Of a DNA stretch of 64,000 nt, positions 12,301-23,909 are shown piece by piece (positions within the stretch are counted from its first letter, which is position 1; each line of letters begins with the position of its first letter). The stretch is from assembly GCF_001411555.2 (NCBI RefSeq), contig NC_049903.1, positions 9,854,362-9,918,361 on the forward strand, in the 5' to 3' direction. The notes beneath the pieces were generated by a model that worked only from the letters and a program-made list of their open reading frames with translations, was not told the DNA's origin and did not search any database. Both the position numbers and the translations under genes were made by a program. Origin of the DNA: Juglans regia. Taxonomy: Eukaryota; Streptophyta; Magnoliopsida; Fagales; Juglandaceae.

Positions 12301-12683
12301 TTTAAAGGGATTAACTCTAGTGGCTCATTCGACTCCACTCTTGAGTGTTCATCTCAGATCTCTCCATTTGTTGTGGTGTGTTCAGACAGGGGCGGGAGAA
12401 CGTGGCCATAGTCCAGGTTGTGGACTACATGTACACCGCCATCCCTTGACTTCAATTCCTGCACGTAACACTCCTGTGCCAGGACTTGCTCTCCCTGAAT
12501 TTTGCCCACTCTTCAAGGGGTCAAGAATTTCATCTTCAAGTGGTAAGTCGACATCACCGCCCTTAGGTTGTTAAGGGTAGGTCTGTCAATTATGATGTTG
12601 TAGAATGAGGGAGTATTAACCACTAAGAAGTCAACCATGAAGGAAGCCGTACAGGGAGTTCTGCCCACCAAGAATATTAGGAT
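9355..12683 (-). pseudogene. Tat-lineage gypsy pol (protease tail, RT, RNase H, second RNase H, integrase), decayed
   Basis: On the minus strand from high to low coordinates: a protease C-terminal block at about 12520-12610 (YNIIIDRPTLNNLRAV-like), RT fingers/palm at 12146-11886 (DAYSEYNQIRMNP, then FGLENTGTTY), the YMDD catalytic box at 11873-11661, RT thumb/connection at 11605-11302, the usual RNase H at 11274-11014, a second, archaeal-type RNase H at 10998-10486 (KLAFKTTNNEAKYEALFSSL), and the integrase core at 10127-9813 (VDYFTNWVEAEAL, then PGHPQSNEQVKATN). The integrase C-terminus ends in WNAEHLRKFYC and a stop at 9355-9357. Several frames and stops separate these pieces. The gag region is absent beyond 12683. 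Confidence 0.85.
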
Positions 12684-13858
12684 GTTAGAATATTATTTTT
12701 TAATATTATTTTTATTTTAAAATTTGAAAAAAATTGACTTGGTTTTTGTATTTTCTTTGAAAGTTTTAGAAAATTCTAATAATTAGACAATGATTAGATA
12801 AAAAAGTTATAAATTTCAAATTTTGAAATTGAAAATTATTTATATTTAAATTATATTTAAATATGAGATAATTTAAAATATTTGTGAAATCAAATCAAGC
12901 CTTAGGAAGTAGGAGAGTAAGGAAAGACCGACAACTTGGGTTATTTATATTTTACAGCCAAGCAAACAAAAGCCATCGTTCGGTGGATATTCTCTAGGGG
13001 CGCCTTTACCTTGATAGCTACATTTTAATGCAACTTAAGTCCTACTCGTCACATCTCTTTGGTCGAGTATCTTTCTAGTTCGATCTTGTTGCATTATATG
13101 AATTTTTTTTTTCTTGCCATAAATGTTAGATTCGTATGAAAGGACATCAATCATACTTGCCTAGATGATGCCTTTGAGAAAGAGGGCTGGGCCCGGCATT
13201 GGGTCTTGCTAGGCCCATTTGGTCATACATACCGACCCTCCAATATTTGATAAATTCAAGATGCACTAGTGTTAGAGACAACAATTACAATCGTAGTCCC
13301 TTACTTTTTTTTCCCGGATGAGTTTCCTTGGCAGATGGGTCATCTGGCCGGCCGGCCGGATGCTTTATGAAAATCATAGTTTTGTGTAGCATCTTTTTAA
13401 CTTTTTGTACGAAAGTCCAAATCAATTGCAAGACCAAGACTCAGTACTACAGTGATAAATTAAATGCCACAGGAACACCGAACATGCCAGTACATATGTT
13501 TCAGCCATTATAGTTTCCATGTGAGGTCAGAACGAGCTGAAGAGATTCTGTGATCATTTGATGATAAACCATTTCTTTTTGTCTTTTCACAATCTATACA
13601 CAAATTATATATGAGGGTAAGTGGGGGCGTTTCAAAAGAAGGAAAAGTCCAAAATGCTTACGTGAAACCGAAGGAACATACATAGAATGGCATCTGATCT
13701 ACTTTTTTAAAAGCTGAGAACTTCTCACATGATGTTGAAGTGATCTCGATCGTATAATATAGGACTAACTGTTGGTTGTAATATTGTGTATGTGTAGTAG
13801 CCCTTCCGGGTATTGATTGAATTAAGCTCCTACATCAACTTCTAAATCAAGATCATCA
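12684..13858. other. Intergenic DNA between the gypsy relic and the X8 gene
   Basis: The first 230 bases are extremely AT-rich and begin TGTTAGAATATT, which could be the edge of another insertion that removed the retroelement's 5' part. The rest holds no recognisable gene. Three tandem CCGG cores (GGCCGGCCGGCCGG) lie near 13347. The last few hundred bases should contain the promoter of the X8 gene. Confidence 0.45.
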
Positions 13859-14789
13859 ATGTCATCCGCTTTGCAGAAAAGTCTTCTTGTTCTTGATCTC
13901 CTTTTGATCCTTGCTCTTCAAACATCTGGTAAATTAATCATCCTTGCCTTTCGATTGATGATCTATGCCATGCATACAATGAATTACCACATTGGAAGGG
14001 TCATTGTTTTGTGGCACTGAGCTTTTAATCGCAGATTATTAGTTTGTCTTAAAGCTCACATAGATAACATGATGATCAAATTGCAAATCATGATCTAACA
14101 CTCATCTGTTTACTCTTTTTTTTTTTTTTTTGTCCCCCTAAAACTGTTAATAGATGGGCAATATGTGGAATGGTGCATAGCTGACGAGCAGACCCCAGAT
14201 GACGAGCTGCAGACGGCGCTGGACTGGGCTTGTGGAAAAGGAGGTGCAGACTGCAGCAAAATACAAGCAGCACACCAGCCTTGTTTCTTACCAAATACAA
14301 TAAGGGACCATGCCTCTTTTGCGTTCAACAACTATTACCAGAAGTTCAAGAACAAAGGAGCTACTTGCTATTTCAACGCTGCTGCAATGATCACAGATCT
14401 TGACCCAAGTAAGATGCAGCCTACTATTATCTGATCATCATCAACAGTTAATTTTCCTCTGAATGAATGAAATCTAGCTTTTGTCTCCTTTTGGTGCATA
14501 ATTAAAGAGGTACATGAATTCTCTCTGTCTCCTTTTGTTGCATGCAGGATGAGGACCATTTACCCATACATATAGGTGGAATTAATTACCAATTAATTAA
14601 CTATATATATATATGCAATATTTCCTGAATTATTTAATTTGATCTGCGTATGGACATTATATAATATGTTATAAATCATGGTTTTAATTAATTGGTCAAT
14701 GTATAATGAAAATCATGTCATGATAATATATTTTTCTTTTATCTTTGGTGACAGGTCATAATTCGTGCAAGTTTGAGTATCTACGATGA
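13859..14789 (+). CDS. Secreted X8 (CBM43) domain protein, Ole e 10-like, 119 residues
   Basis: Three exons join in frame: 13859-13928, 14154-14408 and 14755-14789, all with GT-AG introns. The product has 119 residues. Residues 1-23 form a signal peptide (hydrophobic LLVLDLLLILAL). The rest is one X8/CBM43 module with EYVEWC-type opening (YVEWCIA), six cysteines at 31, 50, 57, 67, 95 and 113, and the family end pattern SHNSCKF. X8 modules bind beta-1,3-glucan (callose) in cell walls and at plasmodesmata. No GPI-anchor tail follows, so it resembles the short, soluble Ole e 10-like class rather than the GPI-anchored PDCB class. If the second intron is retained, translation runs on from DLDPS into KMQPTII and a stop, giving a module that lacks the last cysteine. 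The exon structure rests on splice consensus and homology, not on transcripts. Confidence 0.88.
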
Positions 14790-15175
14790 ATGATCAAATT
14801 AAAGCATCGAAAATTTGCGGTGATTCATAATATAATTAATATATAATAATATTTGTTAGGTTGGTTTTATGATATATATGATAATTGATTGGCAATATAT
14901 AACTTATATATTGCAAAATTTTATTCCCGAATTAATAGCATTTGTTTGTTTTGTGCTTGTGGTCCTATATATATTAATAATTTCACGTTTCAATTTAATA
15001 TTTTTGTTCATTATTGAGAGAAAGTTTGACATATATATTAATTAATTATTATTATTTATATATAAGATTATCATTTTTTTCCCCACAATCCTCCTTTTAT
15101 CTTCTCCGATCGAAGAGAGAAATTAATTAATTAAGCAAATGATCATAGAATGAATATAAACAAGTACAATAATTC
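14790..15175. other. Intergenic AT-rich DNA
   Basis: 3' flank of the X8 gene. It is very AT-rich and holds many TAAT/ATTA runs. No gene or RNA was recognised. Confidence 0.5.
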
Positions 15176-15350
15176 AGACGAATAATTTTACATACAATCG
15201 TAAAATACGTACATGTAATCGCTTTAAAAAAGAGTGGAGTCCACTATTAAAAAATAAATTTTTCTTATATAAATCCCATATTTTATTTATTTTTTTAAAA
15301 ATAATTATACAATTCACAATTACAAATATATTTTCTCATAAAAAAATCTA
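15176..15350. mobile_element. MITE family A, copy 1
   Basis: About 170 bases related to the copies at 16614, 55480 and 61434. Shared blocks are ACATACA-TCGTAAA near the left end, GGAGTCCACTATTAAAAA in the middle and CACAATTACAAATAT near the right end. The two ends are roughly complementary to each other. It has no coding capacity. Confidence 0.6.
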
Positions 15351-15414
15351 TGAGGACGTACGTACGAATCTATCATTCATTCCCCATTTAGAAACACCTA
15401 GCTAGGTACACTTG

Positions 15415-16030
15415 TTAATAAAAATATAAGAATGTTTGGATAGCGAAAGTATCTCAACACTTTTCAAGTATTCTCGTACCGATGAAAATACTCTACATGC
15501 CAAACACAATGAATCATCTTCGTACCAAGGTCTTTCCAAAGTCTCTCTACTATAATATTTATCACTATTATATATAAATAAAATCATCATTAAAAAAAAT
15601 AAATCATTGATGAGACTCACACATTTTTCAATTATCTATCCAAAAGTCAACAACTCAACATATTTCATACATCCAAACAACTCAAAACATTCTCAATGGG
15701 ACTCACAAACTCACTTCAATCTCTATTCATAACTATTCACAAACATTCTATAATATTTATCACTATTATATATAAATAAAAAATAAAATCACTATAATAT
15801 TTATCACTATTATATATAAATAAAATCATCATTAAAAAAAATTAATCATTGATGGGACCTATACCTTTTTCAATTATCTATCTAAAAGTCAACAACTCAA
15901 CATAATTCATACATTCAAACAACTTAAAGTACTCTCAATGGGACCTACAAACCCACTTCAATCTCTACTCATAACTATTCATAAACATTCTCAACACTTT
16001 TTAAGTATTCTCATTTCCTAAACGTAGTCG
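15415..16030. repeat. AT-rich element with internal direct duplication
   Basis: A unit of about 198 bases beginning CTATAATATTTATCACTATT at 15550 recurs at 15792, with a 44-base partial copy between them at 15748-15791. Both full units contain TCATTGATG, CAACTCAACATA and CTCAATGGGAC. The outer ends share CTCAACACTTTT-AAGTATTCTC in direct orientation (15451 and 15992). It is probably a duplicated non-autonomous element. Confidence 0.6.
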
Positions 16031-16104
16031 TGCGAATACAAGACCTACCACATCAACTTACAAACCAAAGTATTCGATCATATTTTTTTTTAACTTATTT
16101 TATA

Positions 16105-16175
16105 AGGGACGTGCTACGTCCACCGCTCCCAGCTCCCAGCTCCCAGCGGGAGCGGTAGGAGCTACCGTTACGTAA
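16105..16175. repeat. GC-rich heptamer repeat with hairpin potential
   Basis: In otherwise AT-rich DNA, CTCCCAG is repeated in tandem near 16124-16147, and the block begins CCGCTCCC and ends GGGAGCGG, able to pair as a stem. A second stem, GGTAG/CTACC, follows. It probably marks the end of a small transposon. Confidence 0.45.
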
Positions 16176-16613
16176 AATTTTTTTTTTTTACTTTTTTTAT
16201 ATGTATTTTTTAACACTTTTAAATATTTTTTAAAAAAATAAAAAAATTATAATATCATTAAAAAATATTTTCTTAATTACTAAATAAAAAAAATTAAAAA
16301 TCACAACAATAAAATAGAACGATAAAAATAAGCAATAAGAGTAGCATTTTCATTTTATAAATATAATAGGCTCCATTGTACGTTATGGTACGGTACTGAG
16401 ACACACTAAACGTAACACTACCGTAATGGTGACATACAAATTAGGTTCATCCAAAAATTATGGCCGAAGTGAGAGCGACCCATCCAATCCCCCCAAAGTT
16501 TTGTGAATTTTCCATTGCGGCTATCGGTCCCTTGCTCTACCTGTCAACCCAATACACGCCCCATCTTGCACTTGTTCAATTCAGTGGAACAAAGCGCTGT
16601 ATATAATGCCAAA

Positions 16614-16790
16614 GAGTAATGTTCTATATAGTTATAAAGTGTATAAATATTGTATAGTCATTTTAAAAAAGTGTGAGATTTATTATTAAAATTTTTTTTT
16701 TTTTTATGTGAGTTTTATATATATATTTTTTTTTAAGTGACTGCATGACACTTGTACACTCACGATTGTAAATATCATTTCTCAACGCCA
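16614..16790. mobile_element. MITE family A, copy 2
   Basis: Related to the copies at 15176, 55480 and 61434: left end AGTAATGTTCTATATAGT, then ATAAAGTGT; right end CACTCACGATTGTAAATATC, followed by ATTTCTC. The inverted complement of the right end resembles the left end. A poly-T tract interrupts the middle. Confidence 0.65.
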
Positions 16791-18450
16791 AAAAAGTAAT
16801 ATGGGGAGATGAGAGGATATTTTGTGTGAGTAATCATGCCCTAACATATATTGTAAAATTATGTTATTTTTATACGATATTTTATAAAAATATTACTCAT
16901 TTTTATAAAAATATTTTATTTTTGTAAAATAATAATTTGTCGGTATTTATCAATTTTCATTTTGTTTCGGACATCACCAATTACGACACTACGTGGAAGC
17001 TGCAATTCCCACTCTCAATAGACTCGGTAATTTACTCATATGCAATTCCCATATGGTTTCTTTTTTTTTTATACCCTCAAATTATTGGCATTTTCTACTT
17101 TGCACTTCAATCTATTAAAATTGAACCATCAAAATGTGCGATAAGCGATTCGACCGTCAAAATTATCTTATGATATTGTTTTATATTATCATTGGTCCTT
17201 ATAATAAACAAGAATGAGACTTATCAGTTTTTAATAACTGTGACTATAACATATCAGTTTTAAAAATCTGAAATATAAATTATAAAATATATACCATCAA
17301 GTAATTAGAAGAAATAACAAGCTGCAACTGCCGTATAACTATAGACTATAGAGGTTTACTGCAGAGGAATAATGAATAAAAAAAATTAGAAAAAAATGAA
17401 ATCAGTATTTATTATGATTTGTCTCATCAAATCTAAAATAATATTATTTTATTACATAATTACAAATAATTTGTTATAGAGTAGCAATTTTATTATATCT
17501 GACCATAATTAATTGCTGAAAGAGCCATTAAAGTTGTCGAAGTGAAGTATCATTTTCCAGTTCATTAACTATGAAGGAAGGAAGTGCCCAAAAAAAAAAA
17601 AACCATAAAAAGGAAGTGGTATGCAATAATCACGTAAGCAAACAGATCACCTTTTGGATTTGGGTTTTGGCGTCGACGGGATGGAGGATCTCACCCAACC
17701 AGATTACGCTTCACCACTGTTTAAGAAAGCGTATGGCTTGATCATGATGAGTGACTTCAAAACCTAACCCCGAATGGCCCCCGCCACAAACAGCAAATCA
17801 ACGCCAAAATGACCCACTTTAATCATCCTCTGTTGATGTTTTTTGTTTCATCGTGCAAGCAACTAATAAACCTATTACATGTTTTCACACATAGTCGAGA
17901 TAAACTCTCTTGTTTTGTCCTTTCTGGGAATGCCAAGTGCAGTATGCAAAACAAATGGGGCATCATAATTGCCCCCACCATCTTCATTCAATGAGAACAG
18001 TAGCTTTAACCCCACCTCTCCCCTCACCTTGTCTGACTCTTTTTCCTTGGGACAAGCAACTGTTGCCTCTTCCTAGAAAAAAGAAGAAGAGCACTCAGGC
18101 TATCACTTTCCAAATCGACCTAGTAGTCCCTAAATTCAGAAAAATAAATAAATCTTTGAGTTGCACAAATACAGAAGAATAAATGCCACTAAAGTGTAGG
18201 ATGAGGTGCCCGTCTATGCAGGTCATGCATTTCTACGCTCTTCAACTTTGACCACTTGGCTGGCACTCAGCTCAACCACCAAATATATATTAAAGAGCTC
18301 AAAAAAAGGAAAAGAAAAAAAAAAAAAAATAGGAAACGAAGTTGTGTTCGAGTATTTAAGTACTGGAGTTTCTCTTATGGGTGTTTGTGAACAATCCTAC
18401 AGAGGTCTCTCTTAATCTTCTCTTTTGAGTGGGAGTGAATCTTGGGAAGG
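16791..18450. other. Intergenic DNA upstream of the CASP-like gene
   Basis: No gene was recognised. Short frames at 16937-17173 and 17809-18415 lack domains. The final 200 bases are the CASP-like gene promoter: a W-box core TTGACC at about 18248 and a TATA-like AAATATATATTAA at 18281, about 170 bases before the start codon. Confidence 0.5.
18281..18293 (+). promoter_or_regulatory. Probable TATA box of the CASP-like gene
   Basis: AAATATATATTAA lies about 170 bases before the ATG at 18451. A W-box-like TTGACC (WRKY-factor core) lies about 35 bases upstream. Both are consensus matches only. Confidence 0.4.
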
Positions 18451-20414
18451 ATGAGTTATTTGGGTGTTGGAGTTAGTCCCGGGAATGTTCCAGTGTATTA
18501 TGGCACAAATGTGAAGCTTATTGATAAGAGGGTGCGGGTGGCAGAGTTGGTTCTGAGGTGTTTGATTTGCGGTCTGGGAGTTCTTGCTGCTGTTCTTGTG
18601 GCGACGGATTCCCAGGTCAAAGAAATCTTCTCAATTCAGAAGAAAGCTAGATTTACAGACATGAAAGTTCTTGTGTAAGATCTCTCAAATACCTATCTCT
18701 CTCTCTCTCTCTGTTAATCTTTTAGAGTTACCATAATATAGTCCTAATCATCCCTTGATTTCGTGAGCAATTTTGCATTCTGCATATGTCCATGTAGGTT
18801 TTTGGTGGTAGCTAATTGTATAGCTGCTGCCTATTCGTTCGTTCAAGTGGTGAGATGTGTTGTGAGCATGGTTAGAGGCAATGTGCTGGTCAGCAAGCCC
18901 TTGGCTTGGGCCATCTTCTCTGGTGATCAGGTACATTACTTCATATTCCAGTCTTCTTATGGCCCTTCTACTCTTCACATGGCCATGGCTTGTATGAAAA
19001 GCTGAAGGACACTGCCCCTGATTTTGTTTGTTCCTGAGATATTAACACAAGTATTATAAATAGGCTCTCAATAATTGGTGGGCTAATCCGTCCTATTAAC
19101 TTGTTAATATAAATGACATGCTTAGTATTGAAAATATGCACAATTCCAATGGCCTTTGGTTGGTTTGATAAGGAAATCTGAGATTAGCTATTTCTTTTTC
19201 CCCTGTTGAGAGTATGAGTAAACCCATCTATGATCTTTATGGTAGGAGTGACGTATTGTACTTAACGATTTGCCAAATGTCACGTTCTGTTTAGTGTTGG
19301 ATCTCAATAAAATATTGACAACATTACATGTAGCTATATACCCAAAAAAGAAACTTGGTCCATAAATTTTGTTATGTTTGTTTATATTTGCTGCATGCGT
19401 GCCATTTTGCAATACCATAAGCATAGTTTGCATTATCTCTGAGACCGTGTCCCTGCACGTGTCCTTTTTTTTTTTTTTTTTGTCACCATTACAACCGTCC
19501 ATTAATTCTTAGAATCAAGAAGATGTTTCTTTTGTCGCATTTGTAATAATAAATGGAAACTTGCATATTATTCATGAAATCAATTAATTTTCTATATTAA
19601 AACCAAACTTCTCTATAACAAATTCACCCTTCAAATTATGATGTACTCTGCATCCCAATTAAAATGTCAAATTTTATTCATAATAGGTGGATCCATGTGC
19701 TATGTGGTCTTGAATGGTGTCAGAGAATACAATTTAAACCTTTCCTACTGAACGGCCTTCTCCTGAAATCGTCCAATTTTCACACAAGTATTTCATTACT
19801 CAGTCATGATGTAAATCAGGAATGTGATGCTGTAAATGGTTGTAGAACTGTATTTTTGGTTGGGGCTCATAACTTCAAAGGTATAGATGTTGTCCAAGTG
19901 GGGTCCTGGTCAAGACCCGTGCTGCTAGGTGGGGAAGGATGGTTCACATGTTCATTAAATGATTTGCATAGTATTCCATGTGTCGAGAACATGTAAGTAG
20001 AGCTATGATAAATGCGGCTTTGTTTATTGATGCGGTACATGTAGTTAAATTGTCCATTCCAGATTGGAGGGATCATTTTTGGATTCATGCCACCGGAAGA
20101 AGTGCAAGATACATGTGTTCTTATTATTGCATTTCATCAGTGACTACTTGTTTGGGCAGGTAATGGCATACATGACCGTGGCTGCAGTGGCGGCTTCGGC
20201 ACAATCAGCGGCGATTTCGAAGTTGGGACTGCCAGAACTGCAGTGGATGAAGTTATGCAATATGTATGGGAAGTTTTGTAACCAAGTTGGAGAAGGGGTA
20301 GCGAGTGCAGTAATAGTTAGCCTTAGCATGGTGGCCTTGTCTTGCATCTCTGCTTTCAGTGTCTTCCGCTTGTATGGAGGTGGGAACAAGGGCAAGAGCA
20401 GCGCTAGGTGGTAG
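18451..20414 (+). CDS. CASPL2B: CASP-like membrane protein, CASPL2B type, 203 residues
   Basis: Three exons join in frame: 18451-18674, 18798-18930 and 20160-20414, giving 203 residues. The start is the ATG of [11 protein letters not shown]; an in-frame TTG lies upstream but the conserved N-terminus begins here. Four hydrophobic segments are visible at about residues 31-51, 75-98, 121-145 and 170-193, the topology of the CASP/MARVEL-like family (former UPF0497). Family-like blocks are [18 protein letters not shown] before the second helix, [13 protein letters not shown], and [19 protein letters not shown] before the fourth helix. CASP proteins form plasma-membrane scaffolds for local wall deposition; CASPL members are broader and less well defined. 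Intron 2 is 1.2 kb and holds only non-coding DNA. The assignment to 2B is from overall resemblance, not a tree. Confidence 0.92.
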
Positions 20415-22845
20415 GTTTTGAAAACCCAATGATGTAAGTAAGTAAATTGACCTGCCTATCACGCTTTTGGATCTTGTCCAATATGGTTTTGTAACTTGGA
20501 GGCCTTTGGGACTCTCCTCCAATGCATGCAGCAATAACTTTAGGCTGTGGATTTCCATAAAACTTGCCTGTGTTTTGGACCTTTGGTTCATTCAAACCCC
20601 AAATATGTAAGTGAATATGTATGTGTTAGTGTACTGAATTGGGCAATAGCCAATCAAAGAATAAAAATTCAAGTTTAGCATTTACTATGGAATAACAGTG
20701 CTGATGTGTGAGCCAGCTGCAGAGAAGGAAAGCTAACTAATTTCAATTGTGGATGTGATGTGGAATTGGTCGCATATTCAACTAGCTTTGCAAACATATT
20801 GAGCGTTGCGTTTTTATTATGATGTTGCCTTTATCTTATAGCTTTCAATGTGTCAATTTTGATATTTTTGAGGATAAAATGTACAACTTCTAATGAAAAA
20901 GACAACATTAAATGTTTGATATATAATATTGTCACTTGTCAGTACATTTGATGTACGTCTCTAGCCTAAGGGGACCGACCATGTAGAATAAACAAAGAAT
21001 TAAAGAAGTTTGTATCCCGAATTTGAGACAATGATTCATCTTATCTATTATGCGAAACTCCCTCACCAAGTACATTAAGTAAAAAATAGGTTAAATAAAG
21101 AGTTTCCTTTTTTTGCTTTTTACAAGAAAATGACATGATTTTAATTTTATTATGTTAGTAAATGGGTATTCCATGTGCCATGTAGTATGCACATGGGTTA
21201 AAGAGCATGGGTATAGAACTTACCTAACTTGGTTAAAAAATTTGTTACTAATCATTCATATACCACACACTACACATAAATTAGCTCGACTTGACTTGTT
21301 TTTCCACTCGTTTTTTCATTTAAGCTTGATTGAATATTATATTCTCATTCTCTAAGTGTTTGACCACGATATTCTTTAATTATAAGTGATAATTTTTTAA
21401 TATGTTTTAATTTAAATTATCTCAAGCGGAATAAAATTCTCACAAATTTAGATATTTGCTTGTTTTACAAGTAACGATAATTATCTGAGATTGTACTTCT
21501 ATTTCACTTAGGAGGTTACTCTAATAGTTGCTTCAGAAAATTGCAAAGAGAGATGGAAAGACTTTTTGCAATTAGCATCTATCTTTATTTCTATGTAAAC
21601 AAGGTTCAATGAGATACCTACACGGTTTGACAGCAATTTGATTTAATCCCAATCTTCCCTTAGCTTGCTTGCTTCCAGTCTGCAAGGGCTTTTTACCATG
21701 TTTTTGCTTCAATCTACAAGAGTTTTTACTTCCGCCATCATGCTGATGCCTATGCCATAATACTCTGAGCAACCAGCAATCAAGCCTCGTGTTGATTGCC
21801 CAGACTGCACTCATGATCTTTACTCAATTTAATAATATAAAGACGAGAAAATTAGGCCTGCTTACTCTTTATGCCGAAGAGAGCTTCAACATTGGGTTAG
21901 TCGGCAATCATTTTACACTAGTATTGTGACAAGATTTTATTTATAAGATTCAAATCTTTTAACTATTTATCATAACTGGGAGTGTAAGATTTTCTCTTTT
22001 TTCTTAAGATAGAGAAAATTGACCGGTTTCGATCTGGACGGTTGATTGTTTCGCTCCTGTATCTTCCAAAAGGAAAAAAGATCTTTGAGAGCTGTTTCCT
22101 GAATCCGAAAGAGAGTACTTGGGCTCTCCCAATAATTAAAAAGTGTATCATGCCTGAATCTAACTGGAGTTCGCAAGTCCAGATCGGACCGATTAAAGAA
22201 CCGATCCGTCTTGGTTCAAAAGTAAATAACTTAAATTTTCGATCCTGTCTCAGGGTATGATTTTTTCACCCTGGACGACCAAATAAGTTTTTGAATAATT
22301 TTTTATATGATATTTTATGATTTCTTAAGTAGTTATATAAATTAAAAGAAACTAATCATGTAATTTTATTTTAACTAATTATAAGTAATTATTTAATTCT
22401 CTTCTAATTTAATTATTTATGCTTAAATTTAAAAATTAAAGGTTAAGAATTTTAAGACAATGTATTAACTATTAATTATTTATAGTACAGATACTATTAA
22501 CATTATTAATTTATTATACTTAATTAAAATATTTAATTAGTTAACTATATACTTAGTTAGACATCTTAGATTATATCTTTCACTTAACCTTTTTTGTGAA
22601 TGCTAAATGTATTTACAAAAAACTTATATATCCACATGGCTTTTCATGGTTTTTTTCTTTTCTTATGTTTTATTTATTTTGAAATGAAAGTGGTGTACAT
22701 ATGATAAGGCTACGTGGATATTTAAGTTTTTTTATGAATACAGTTAGCATTGCTTTTTTTTTTTCTTTTAATCGTTTTATATAATATTTTGTCAAAACTT
22801 TAGAAAAAAAATGACTCGGACCGTGTAATCCCCATAAGTAGCCTG
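20415..22845. other. Intergenic DNA between the CASP-like gene and NAR1
   Basis: The first 250 bases are the CASP-like 3' UTR. The rest is AT-rich without a recognisable gene. Short frames at 21152-21355, 21572-21814 and 21963-22260 have no domain signature. Confidence 0.5.
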
Positions 22846-23545
22846 TAGGGGTGTACAAATAAATTGGAAAACCGAAAAATCAGGTCTGGTCTAGGATCCG
22901 TTCCGAAAAATCAGGGTCCGGTCTAGGATCTGTTCTCGTAGTTTTAAAATCGGCCGGTACCAATCTGGTTCCAGTTCTATACTTTTTAGAAACGGACTGG
23001 ACCGGTTTGATATATTATATATTATATATTATATATTTTAAATTATTTTTTTTATTGCAGGTTTTTCTTTACAGTTTTTAAAGCAGATTCTTTTTATTTC
23101 ATTTTCTATAAAGCAGATTTTTTCTATTTCATTTACATGACATATTTTTCTATAAAGCAGATTTTTATAAACAATTTTTTTTATAGCAGATTTTTAATAC
23201 AATAGATTTTTGTAAAGTAGTTTTTTTTTTTCTATAAATAGATTTTTTTATGACAAATTGCCTCTTTATTAAATTGGAAAATCAGACTGAACTGATAAAA
23301 TTGAAAGTACAGATTTACGAGAATAATCGGAACGTAATCTATTTTTAAAAATAAAAAATTGATGCAAATCGATTTGATCTTAAATTTTATCTAAAATCAA
23401 ACCAAATCGAATTGATTACATCTCTACCGATAAGATTGAACCAAAGCGGTCCGATTCAGTCGAAACTTGTTGGTAGATCGAAAAAATGATCCGGTCCAAA
23501 ACCCTCTACCAAGACCGACCAGACCTAAGTATAAATAAAAGAAAT
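22846..23545. repeat. Dispersed repeat with CCGGTCCGGT-type ends
   Basis: The segment begins TAGGGGTGTACAAATAAATT, has several copies of GGTCTGGTCTAGGATC and ACCGG-rich motifs, a TA-rich centre with TTTTTATAAAGCAGATTTTT repeated four to five times (23070-23180), and ends with CCGGTCCAAAACCCTCTACC. A shorter relative with ACCGGCCAGACCGACC lies at 36413-36597. It looks like an uncharacterised non-autonomous element. Boundaries are approximate. Confidence 0.45.
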
Positions 23546-23909
23546 CCTACCTAATATAAATCACATTAGTCATCAGTTAATGTTAAAGCGTGAGAAGGTG
23601 GGCCATGGCCGACACATGCCATAGCGGCTGACAAATGCAACAAAACAGTAAATTATATTGTAAAAATCAAATTGACTTTCATTCTCCACAGAAGTCTTGC
23701 ATCTCATTGGTTGCGCAAACCATTCAGTTTCCTTTCGGTTCACATGTGAACATTCCCCTCACAAGAATAGTAAGCGCTGCCTCTTATGTTTCAGTTTCTG
23801 GTACCTAATTTCACCGCCTCTTCCTGAACCCATCCTTTCCCTCTTTCTTTCTCCCTCTATCTCTCCAACTCCTTGAGCTTTCGGCCTTTTTCCAAAGTAG
23901 TCAACGGAG

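Larger units (their letters stand above)
4303..12683 (-). mobile_element. Degraded Ty3/gypsy element of the Tat lineage (overall extent)
   Basis: The parts, read on the minus strand, are a protease tail, reverse transcriptase, RNase H, a second RNase H and integrase (12680 down to 9355), a tandem-repeat spacer (about 9260 to 7640), and an extra reading frame in the opposite orientation (7480 to 4303). Two RNase H domains and an extra antisense frame after pol are known features of Tat-lineage plant retrotransposons. No gag, no 5' LTR and no clear 3' LTR were found. The right boundary is an abrupt change to AT-rich DNA at about 12683. All coding parts carry stops and frameshifts, so the element is dead. 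Confidence 0.78.
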
